This document shows, piece by piece, positions 15,859-21,393 of a DNA stretch of 21,393 nucleotides. Positions within the stretch are counted from its first letter, which is position 1. The number at the start of each line of letters is the position of its first letter. The stretch spans positions 1 to 21,393 of the forward strand of contig DBQQ01000042.1 of assembly GCA_002305315.1 (NCBI GenBank), read 5' to 3'. This stretch comes from Clostridiales bacterium UBA1390. GTDB taxonomy: Bacteria > Bacillota > Clostridia > Lachnospirales > Bianqueaceae. The position numbers and the translations under genes were made by a program. The notes under the pieces were generated by a model. It did no database searches and was not told the DNA's origin. It worked only from the letters and a program-made list of their open reading frames with translations.

Positions 15859-15887
15859 ATTATAAAAAAAACGAAACCTCTTTGGAA
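15859..15887 (-). promoter_or_regulatory. Candidate promoter of the flavodoxin operon
   Basis: Perfect TATAAT (15859-15864) on the minus strand, with poor -35 TTCCAA (15882-15887) at 17 bp inside the LysR terminator hairpin. A strong -10 with a weak -35 fits an activator-dependent promoter, but this is inference. Confidence 0.4.
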
Positions 15888-15900
15888 GTCTCGTTTCGTT
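15864..15900 (-). terminator. Terminator of the LysR-family regulator gene
   Basis: AACGAAAC/GTTTCGTT stem (15870-15877 and 15893-15900) with a 15-nt inner region, followed in minus-strand RNA by a run of U residues. The T run merges into the TATAAT of the flavodoxin promoter. Confidence 0.85.
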
Positions 15901-15929
15901 ATATAGTATAAACCCCTTTGTTAATAGCT

Positions 15930-16826
15930 CTACTGCGTCTGTGTGACTTTGAGCACCGCATCCAGGAACTGCTTTACATTCGGTGATGGCGTAAGGGAAT
16001 GAAGCAGCCCAAAAGGAATGGAATAGTCCCAGTCTACCGGCATGATCTTGAGCAATGGATGCACATATCGCCAGTTTTCAATGGCCATCAATACACAGTT
16101 ATTATTCTCGCAGCGGTTGAATACCGATACATCATAAAAATCAAAGTCCACAATGTGGATCTGCGGATGATTTTTCCATAGGTCATCCCGCAGAAGATCG
16201 ACGTAATGACTCCAGTCCCGCCGCATCAGCATCAGGTCCTCTCCATACAGATCCTGTACTGACAGCCGCTCCTTCTGGGCCAAACGATGATGCACCGATA
16301 CGGCACAGCAAATCGGCTCCCTGGAAATATACAGTCCAGCGCATTGACGAAGATGAAGCATGGTTTTATCAAAGATTCCCGCCACAACATCAATATGCTG
16401 CCCCAGATTCGCCAGGATTTCCCGGGCATTCTCCGGCGTATTCTCAAAAGGAACCAACTGAAACTTGACATTCGGACAATACTCCTGAACCCGGGGCCAC
16501 AGATCCACCAGGACCTGCGCCGGCGTCATGGGGGATGTCCCGATACGAATCACATTCGTCGATTCCTGCATGGCATTTCTGGCTCGCGTCACGGAATCCT
16601 TGCAATACTGCACTACATACTTGGCATCCTGGTACAAAGATTGTCCCGCCTTCGTCAATGCCAGTCCCCGATGCGTGCGAATGAACAAACGAAGTCCCAA
16701 TCGACTCTCCAACAGGTTAATCTGTTTAATCACTGCCGGAGGGGAGATATACATCTTCTCAGCCGCTTTGTTGAAACTGCCAGCCTCTACCACGCAAATA
16801 AACGTTTCCAATTGAGGGTTATGCAT
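15930..16826 (-). CDS. LysR-family transcriptional regulator
   Basis: DNA-binding regulator of 298 residues, the normal LysR length. The N-terminal winged helix-turn-helix (about 5-64) reads LETFICVVEAGSFNKAAEKM, then ISPPAVIKQINLLESRLG and LFIRTHRGLALTKAG, all typical of the family. The remaining ~210 residues form the periplasmic-binding-like effector domain (RIGTSPMTPAQVLVDLWP onward). The effector is not identifiable. ATG 16826 places MHNPQLETF after AAAGGCGGTGG; an in-frame extension to 16859 covers that ribosome binding site and was rejected. Its own consensus promoter is at 16865-16893. The regulator probably controls the flavodoxin/aldo-keto reductase operon just downstream on the same strand, but that is inferred from position only. 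Confidence 0.93.
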   Translation of the reverse strand: MHNPQLETFICVVEAGSFNKAAEKMYISPPAVIKQINLLESRLGLRLFIRTHRGLALTKAGQSLYQDAKYVVQYCKDSVTRARNAMQESTNVIRIGTSPMTPAQVLVDLWPRVQEYCPNVKFQLVPFENTPENAREILANLGQHIDVVAGIFDKTMLHLRQCAGLYISREPICCAVSVHHRLAQKERLSVQDLYGEDLMLMRRDWSHYVDLLRDDLWKNHPQIHIVDFDFYDVSVFNRCENNNCVLMAIENWRYVHPLLKIMPVDWDYSIPFGLLHSLTPSPNVKQFLDAVLKVTQTQ

Positions 16827-16864
16827 GCATCCACCGCCTTTCCGCTGAACATAAACCACTTTTT

Positions 16865-16893
16865 ATTTTATCATTGCCGTAAAACGCTGTCAA
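16865..16893 (-). promoter_or_regulatory. Promoter of the LysR gene
   Basis: Perfect TTGACA (16888-16893), 17-bp spacer and TAAAAT (16865-16870) on the minus strand, about 39 bp ahead of the start codon. Confidence 0.8.
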
Positions 16894-16941
16894 GAATCTC
16901 AAGGCCCTTCTATTCTTAACAATTTATTCATATTTCTCGCA

Positions 16942-16971
16942 TTGACAATGCGCGTAAAAATAGGGTATAGT
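16942..16971 (+). promoter_or_regulatory. Promoter of the M-box / mgtA transcript
   Basis: Perfect TTGACA (16942-16947), 18-bp spacer and TATAGT (16966-16971) directly before the riboswitch; the -10 abuts the first riboswitch bases. Confidence 0.8.
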
Positions 16972-17175
16972 TAGGGTGTTCGATAGGTAAGGCTCCTACA
17001 GGGATACGGACTGCTGCCGCGAAATAGTGGAGACACTATGAGATGGTTTGAACAGGGTACATCGAATCTAAGGTGTAACCTAACGCAGTTTCATCGCCCT
17101 GCAAAGTTAAAGCTCACGCGAACAGGCAGAAGTGGCATCACACTCCCGTATGTTCATCGAACATACGGGTTTTTT
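16972..17175 (+). ncRNA. M-box (ykoK-type) Mg2+ riboswitch
   Basis: Leader RNA that binds Mg2+ and shuts off transport genes when Mg2+ is plentiful. Recognisable conserved blocks are AGGTAAGGCTCCTACAGGGA (16985-17004), CTGCTGCCGC soon after, GTTTGAACAGGGTACATCGA, TCTAAGG, and the closing part with AAAGCTCACGCGAACAGG. P1 pairs TGTTCG (16977-16982) with CGAACA (17119-17124). An intrinsic terminator at 17145-17175 follows. The P1 3' strand CGAACA can instead pair with TGTTC in the 5' arm of the terminator (17151-17155), giving an antiterminator when Mg2+ is low. The downstream Mg2+ P-type ATPase gene fits the regulon. Confidence 0.93.
17145..17175 (+). terminator. M-box terminator hairpin
   Basis: Perfect 11-bp stem CCCGTATGTTC/GAACATACGGG (17145-17155 and 17159-17169), 3-nt loop and six U residues. 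It is the expression platform of the Mg2+ riboswitch. Confidence 0.93.
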
Positions 17176-17215
17176 ATGTCCTTCGCAAATACTAAGAATA
17201 AGTGAGGTGAAAAAG

Positions 17216-17317
17216 ATGGACGCGGGAAGTAGTGGCAGTACATGGAGTGTTCCTCCAGGCAATGATGACCCACAGAAAACAGGATGCAGCTGTGATTTAC
17301 GCGTCCTTCTTTTCTGA
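17216..17317 (+). CDS. 33-residue leader ORF between M-box and mgtA
   Basis: Short ORF beginning MDAGSSGSTW with ribosome binding site GAGGTG at good spacing (AAAAAG, 6 nt) and ending DLRVLLF-TGA. The middle holds an acidic/proline cluster, VPPGNDDPQ, followed by two cysteines (CSC). It lies after the riboswitch terminator and 65 bp before the mgtA start. In E. coli and Salmonella, mgtL encodes an acid/proline-rich leader peptide that senses Mg2+ through translation; position and composition here are similar in kind, not in sequence. CCCTTA (17320-17325), 3 bp after the stop, is complementary to TAAGGG (17365-17370) in the mgtA ribosome binding site. It may be a regulatory leader peptide, a small membrane-associated protein, or a chance ORF. 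Confidence 0.5.
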   Translation: MDAGSSGSTWSVPPGNDDPQKTGCSCDLRVLLF

Positions 17318-17382
17318 CGCCCTTAGAATCACTCCATGCACTGTATCTTTCCCAATCAATTTGTTAAGGGAGGTACAGAAAC

Positions 17383-20085
17383 ATGAAAAAAAAGATGTCT
17401 CTGCGGGCCTTGCCCGCCGGCCGCGGCGCCGTACGCCGCAAAGACGCTCTGAAAGACCGCCTGATGCAGGCCGCCTTTTATACGGAAAAAGAGCTTTTTC
17501 GCGCGCTCCACACCGGACCCTCTGGTCTGAACGCTGCTGCTGTAGAACGTTCCAGAGAACAATTCGGCGCCAATGTTCTGGCTAAACAAAAGCATGTCAC
17601 CGTTTTGCGCCGACTTCTGGAGGCTTTTCTCAACCCGTTTACCATGGTTCTTTTGGCCCTGGCTGTCGTATCTTTGGTGACGGATGTCTTTATGGCTGCC
17701 CCGGAAGATCGCAATTATGTGACGGCTGTGATCATCGTCGTCTTGATCCTCTTCTCGGGCATTCTGCGGTTTGTCCAGGAAGGCCGCAGCAGCCGCGTCG
17801 CGGACCAGCTTCTGAATATGATCCAGACCACCTCGCTGATCGAGCGGGAAGGAGTCCGCACGGAGATTCCTATGGAAGAGATTGTCGTCGGAGATTTGCT
17901 ATACCTTTCCGCAGGAGATATGCTTCCTGCGGATGTGAGGATTTTGACCTCGAAGGATCTTTTCGTCAGCCAGTCTGCCCTCACTGGCGAAAGTGAGCCG
18001 GTGGAAAAGCTGGGGAATGTGATCTATACACAGAAGGCTCTGACAGAAATGGAAAACCTGGCCTTCATGGGCAGCAACGTCATCAGCGGCAGTGCCAAAG
18101 CCGTCGTGGTGGCTGTAGGAAAAGATACGTTCCTGGGTTCTATCAGCGCCGATCTGAGCGAGAAACCGCCTAAAACCGCATTTGAGAAGGGAATTCAGTC
18201 CGTTTCCTGGCTGCTGATCCGTTTCATGCTAGTGATGGTACCGATTGTCCTCTTCATCAATGGCTTTACCAAAGGGGATTGGCTGCAGGCCCTGCTTTTC
18301 GCCATCTCTGTCGCAGTGGGATTGACGCCGGAGATGCTTCCCATGATCGTAACCACTTCCCTGGCAAAGGGAGCCGTGGCGATGAGCCGCAAGAAAGTCG
18401 TCGTAAAAAATCTGAATGCCATCCAAAATCTGGGCTCCATGGATATTTTGTGTACGGATAAGACCGGAACCCTGACGCAGGATCAGGTGGTCTTGGCTCG
18501 TTTTCTCAACCTGAACGGAGATACGGATGAACGCGTCCTGCGTCACGCCTTTTTGAACAGCTATTTTCAGACGGGACTTCGCAATCTCCTGGACGTGGCC
18601 ATTATTTCCCGGCAGCAGGCTCTGGGCGCGGATGAGCTGATGGGACAATATACCAAGGTGGATGAGATTCCCTTTGACTTTGAACGCCGCCGGATGAGTG
18701 TTGTCGTGCAGGATCATACAGGAAAGACCCAGATGGTGACCAAAGGCGCTGTGGAAGAGATGCTTGCCTGTTGCACTTATGCGGAACAGAACGGGCATGT
18801 CGTTCCGCTGACTCCCGATGTATCCCAGCATATCCTGGACATGTCGGCGGAACTCAATACACGTGGTATGAGGGTCATTGCCGTGGCTCAAAAAACAAAT
18901 CCGTCTCCGATCGGACAGTTTTCTATCTCCGACGAGTCCGAGATGGTTCTGATTGGTTTCCTTGCATTTCTGGATCCGCCGAAGGACACGGCGCAGTCGG
19001 CCGTGGAGGCTCTGTTAGCCTACGGTGTCCATGTAAAAGTGCTGACTGGGGATAATGAAAAAGTCACGCGTGCCATCTGCCAGATGGTAGGACTCCCGAC
19101 CGATCGCATTTTGCTGGGAAATGAGTTGGATGAGATGCCAGACGAGCAGTTAGGCGAACTCGCCGAAGAAATCTCTGTCTTTGCGAAACTATCTCCTCTG
19201 CAAAAATCTCGTATCATCCGCGTTCTACGAGATCGCGGCCATTGTGTCGGTTTTATGGGGGACGGCATTAACGACGCCTCCGCCCTGAAAACGGCGGATG
19301 TCGGCATCTCCGTAGATACTGCGGTAGATATTGCCAAAGAGTCTTCTTCCGTTATCCTCATGGAAAAGGATCTTATGGTATTAGAGCGCGGCGTATTAGA
19401 AGGCCGCCGGACATATTCCAATATGATTAAATATTTGAAGATGACGGTCTCCTCTAATTTCGGCAATGTGCTTTCGGTACTGATTGCCAGCGCATTTTTA
19501 CCCTTCCTTCCCATGGCCTCTTTGCATCTGATTCTGCTGAATCTGATCTATGATATTTCCTGTACTGCCATTTCCTGGGATCGCGTGGATCCGGAAGACC
19601 TGGCAATTCCTCGTAAATGGGATACTTCTGGCATCAGCCGTTTTATGTTCTTTATGGGACCTGTCAGTTCCCTTTTCGATATTGCTACCTACCTGGGAAT
19701 GTACTTTATCATCTGTCCTTTATTTACGGGCGGTGCGCTGTATTCTGCCATCAGTGATCCCGCTTCCCAGGAACTCTATGTCAGTTTATTCCAGACTGGT
19801 TGGTTCGTGGAGTCCATGTGGAGTCAGTCCCTTGTGATTCACATGATCCGTACAAAAAAGATTCCTTTTATCCAGAGTCGTGCTTCTTTATCTGTCACGC
19901 TCTTCTCACTGCTGGGTGTAGGCATTGTCACACTTCTGCCCTTCTCACCGCTGGCGGAAGGATTGGGTCTCACCCCCCTGCCGTTTGTATACTTTGCCGG
20001 TCTATTGCTCATCATCGCCGCCTATATGGTTTTAGCCACGCTCATGAAAAACCTATATATTCGCCGATATCATGCTTGGCTCTAA
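17383..20085 (+). CDS. mgtA: Mg2+-transporting P-type ATPase (MgtA/MgtB type)
   Basis: Membrane pump that imports Mg2+ at the cost of ATP; the 900-residue length fits the P3B class. The basic N-terminus and cation-ATPase N domain lead to paired helices (about 80-130). The actuator loop is [10 protein letters not shown] (TGES 201-204), and helix 4 has [12 protein letters not shown] (312-323). The phosphorylation motif is [11 protein letters not shown] with Asp359. Nucleotide-domain motifs are [10 protein letters not shown] and VLTGDNEK (about 553-560), and the hinge is [12 protein letters not shown] (625-636). A C-terminal bundle of about six helices completes the protein. The ATG follows AAGGGAGG at 9 nt. 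Expression is under the M-box riboswitch and possibly the leader ORF. The C-terminal helices and all catalytic motifs appear intact. Confidence 0.96.
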   Translation: MKKKMSLRALPAGRGAVRRKDALKDRLMQAAFYTEKELFRALHTGPSGLNAAAVERSREQFGANVLAKQKHVTVLRRLLEAFLNPFTMVLLALAVVSLVTDVFMAAPEDRNYVTAVIIVVLILFSGILRFVQEGRSSRVADQLLNMIQTTSLIEREGVRTEIPMEEIVVGDLLYLSAGDMLPADVRILTSKDLFVSQSALTGESEPVEKLGNVIYTQKALTEMENLAFMGSNVISGSAKAVVVAVGKDTFLGSISADLSEKPPKTAFEKGIQSVSWLLIRFMLVMVPIVLFINGFTKGDWLQALLFAISVAVGLTPEMLPMIVTTSLAKGAVAMSRKKVVVKNLNAIQNLGSMDILCTDKTGTLTQDQVVLARFLNLNGDTDERVLRHAFLNSYFQTGLRNLLDVAIISRQQALGADELMGQYTKVDEIPFDFERRRMSVVVQDHTGKTQMVTKGAVEEMLACCTYAEQNGHVVPLTPDVSQHILDMSAELNTRGMRVIAVAQKTNPSPIGQFSISDESEMVLIGFLAFLDPPKDTAQSAVEALLAYGVHVKVLTGDNEKVTRAICQMVGLPTDRILLGNELDEMPDEQLGELAEEISVFAKLSPLQKSRIIRVLRDRGHCVGFMGDGINDASALKTADVGISVDTAVDIAKESSSVILMEKDLMVLERGVLEGRRTYSNMIKYLKMTVSSNFGNVLSVLIASAFLPFLPMASLHLILLNLIYDISCTAISWDRVDPEDLAIPRKWDTSGISRFMFFMGPVSSLFDIATYLGMYFIICPLFTGGALYSAISDPASQELYVSLFQTGWFVESMWSQSLVIHMIRTKKIPFIQSRASLSVTLFSLLGVGIVTLLPFSPLAEGLGLTPLPFVYFAGLLLIIAAYMVLATLMKNLYIRRYHAWL

Positions 20086-20130
20086 TTGTTCAGAGTTATT
20101 TTTACAAGATCCGTCCCTATGGATTGCCCC

Positions 20131-20159
20131 TTTACAATTTGTATTTTCTGTGTTATCAT
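20131..20159 (+). promoter_or_regulatory. Promoter of the nuclease-like gene
   Basis: TTTACA (20131-20136), 17-bp spacer and TATCAT (20154-20159), 24 bp before the start codon. It makes this gene independent of the Mg2+-controlled mgtA transcript, although no terminator was seen after mgtA. Confidence 0.6.
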
Positions 20160-20183
20160 AAGAAGCACGAAAGGGGCGATCCT

Positions 20184-20966
20184 ATGGTCAAGCATCTATC
20201 TCACATTGCACATATCATTTCTTCGTTCTACCATACGCTGCTCGAACTCCATGCCATTCCCCAATTTTGTCTTTCTCGCAAGAAGAATAAGAAGACGGGA
20301 AAAGTGTATTTATATAAGCAGGAGTCCACTAGCAAAGGGCGAAAGCAAACCAAAATCAAGGCCGCCGAAGAGGAGGACTATCTTAAGCTGTACGCGAAAC
20401 GCCAGAAACTGAAGGCTCGTCTGAAAGAGCTCCAATCGCAATATAAGACGCTGTCCTTCAAGGATCGTCGCGATGTACGCTATGCCCTCGCCTGCTTTCA
20501 GTATGCGCAGGAGGCTGGCATCGGAAAAATCATCAGAAAGAACACGTTCCTCGACGGCACCACCCGCGACTCCAAGAGCGAGCTCATCCTTTCTCTCCTT
20601 TTCGAAATGCTGGGTATCCAATATACACACAATTATCCCATTTTGGCGCAGGGCCGCCCCTATATGATTGACTTCTATTTCCCGGGCTCACAGGATTTTC
20701 ATGAGCACATGGGCATGCTGGACGACGAGCAATATGTGCAGAGTCAAAAACGCAAGCTCGAAGACTATGCCGCGGAAGGTATTCAGGAGAAGAAGAACCT
20801 TCTCATCACGAAGGAGCATTTCGTAACGGATTCTCGAGATCCCGAAAAGAAGCGCGCCTGCATCGACCTGCGCGAGATTGTGCTACAGCTCATCTCCTTC
20901 GGGAAGATCGCACCGCAGAAGGCATTCCGCCTCCTCTTCCCTGACAAGCCCCTTCCCAAACTTTAA
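20184..20966 (+). CDS. Stand-alone PD-(D/E)XK-like nuclease protein
   Basis: A 260-residue cytoplasmic protein. The basic N-terminal half has a Lys-rich stretch (32-61) and a likely coiled coil (about 63-95). The C-terminal half resembles a restriction-endonuclease fold: SKSELILSLLFEMLGI (Glu133 on helix 1), then PYMIDFYF (Asp163), HEHMGMLDDEQY (Glu174) and a helix-strand LLITKEHF. This E...D...E-H-x-G-M-x-D-D-x-Y order is seen in PD-(D/E)XK enzymes linked to UvrD/Rep-type helicases, here without a helicase. ATG 20184 follows AAAGGGG at 7 nt; the same frame is open far upstream only because it overlaps mgtA. The biological role is unknown; DNA repair or defence against foreign DNA are possible. 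Confidence 0.8.
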   Translation: MVKHLSHIAHIISSFYHTLLELHAIPQFCLSRKKNKKTGKVYLYKQESTSKGRKQTKIKAAEEEDYLKLYAKRQKLKARLKELQSQYKTLSFKDRRDVRYALACFQYAQEAGIGKIIRKNTFLDGTTRDSKSELILSLLFEMLGIQYTHNYPILAQGRPYMIDFYFPGSQDFHEHMGMLDDEQYVQSQKRKLEDYAAEGIQEKKNLLITKEHFVTDSRDPEKKRACIDLREIVLQLISFGKIAPQKAFRLLFPDKPLPKL

Positions 20967-20972
20967 AAATTT

Positions 20973-21000
20973 AAAAAGGCGCCATGTCGGACGCCTTTTT
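20973..21000 (+). terminator. Terminator of the nuclease-like gene
   Basis: AAAAAGGCG (20973-20981) pairs perfectly with CGCCTTTTT (20992-21000) around a 10-nt loop. It starts 7 bp after the stop codon. Confidence 0.9.
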
Positions 21001-21050
21001 GTCGTGCCTGGAAATGAGGAGAAGGGACGGGGAAGATGTATAAAATACAT

Positions 21051-21290
21051 TGTGGGGACGGAGATGCTCCCTATTTTATACGCAGACGAGAGATTTGAGG
21101 AACGCGAATTTTATAACTGCGTATAAAAGGTGCTGTAGGGACGGAGATGCCCCCTATTTTATACGCAAAAGTGAAATTCTGTGGATTCCTTTCGCTGGAT
21201 TGCGTATAAATAGTTTTAAAAGGAACTGATCTGTACGCAAATACGAGATTGACAGCTCGCAAATAGTCAAGTCCTAAATTGTGTGTAAAT
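21051..21290. repeat. Tandem 83-bp degenerate repeats with inverted arms
   Basis: The 34-bp blocks at 21051-21084 and 21134-21167 are identical at 32 of 34 positions and exactly 83 bp apart. Each ends in a left arm whose inverted partner follows after exactly 33 nt: TTTTATACGCA/TGCGTATAAAA (21074-21084, 21118-21128) and TTTATACGCA/TGCGTATAAA (21158-21167, 21201-21210). The 33-nt inner parts differ. A third, decayed unit may run from TACGCA at 21234 to GTGTGTAAAT at 21281-21290. GGGACGG also occurs at 21024 without the rest. No ORF is convincing in this stretch. Confidence 0.8.
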
Positions 21291-21386
21291 TACTTTAGGT
21301 AGCCATGTTAATGACATGTGGATGCTAGACATCCGTTAGTTACAGATCAGCATGCTATATATCATGATGCACGCAGCAGATGCTGC
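21273..21386. repeat. Run of short palindromes at the window end
   Basis: Successive small inverted repeats: CCTAAA/TTTAGG (21273-21299), CATGT-TAATG-ACATG (21304-21318), GGATG-CTAGA-CATCC (21320-21334), AGCATGCT (21349-21356), ATCATGAT (21361-21368) and GCAGCA-GA-TGCTGC (21373-21386). No coding frame is visible. The array is cut by the window edge, so its full extent is unknown. Confidence 0.5.
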
Positions 21387-21393
21387 TCATTCG

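Noticed and set aside
21051..21290. CRISPR array
   Set aside because: Only two or three units with an 83-bp period, internal inverted arms and no cas genes; spacer and repeat sizes do not fit a CRISPR array.

Overview
The window looks like a chromosomal segment of a low-to-mid-GC Gram-positive anaerobe of the class Clostridia, most likely a gut Lachnospiraceae-type organism. The evidence is a Tyr-specific T-box leader before tyrS, a type III glutamine synthetase, an M-box (Mg2+) riboswitch, MobV-type mobilisation debris, strong GGAGG ribosome binding sites and many intrinsic terminators. The taxon is an inference; no rRNA or other diagnostic marker is present.

Left part (1-7120, all on the minus strand): tRNA-Ser(GCU) with its own promoter; tyrS under a consensus promoter and Tyr T-box; a MATE efflux pump behind a leader hairpin; a 50-codon remnant of an ABC exporter; a Ser-rich lipoprotein; a ~220-bp MITE-like element ending 5 bp from the stop codon of glnN (GSIII) and carrying the likely glnN terminator; and a four-helix membrane protein.

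Middle (7130-13200, plus strand): guaA (GMP synthase), directly followed by an N-terminally truncated MobV relaxase and an AT-rich cargo of a trypsin-like protease with intact triad, a zinc-ribbon membrane protein and a tiny membrane protein. A 12-bp near-copy of the guaA 3' end at 11448, three nearby GATAACA repeats and a strong terminator just beyond suggest a decayed integrated element bounded by 8781-8792 and 11448-11459. A DUF4143-type ATPase with its own promoter and terminators follows.

Right part (13240-21393): an orphan sensor histidine kinase preceded by a possible oxidoreductase remnant; a minus-strand group of LysR regulator, flavodoxin lipoprotein and an aldo/keto reductase with its central half deleted; then, divergently, an M-box riboswitch, a 33-codon leader ORF and the Mg2+ P-type ATPase mgtA. 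A stand-alone PD-(D/E)XK-like nuclease gene follows. The window ends in non-coding DNA with an 83-bp-period repeat (two good copies with 10-11 bp inverted arms and 33-nt spacers, plus a decayed third) and a run of small palindromes.

Most interesting points: the mgtA leader ORF, with an acid/proline cluster and a stop codon beside a sequence complementary to the mgtA ribosome binding site; the decayed guaA-anchored element and its protease cargo; and the terminal repeat array.
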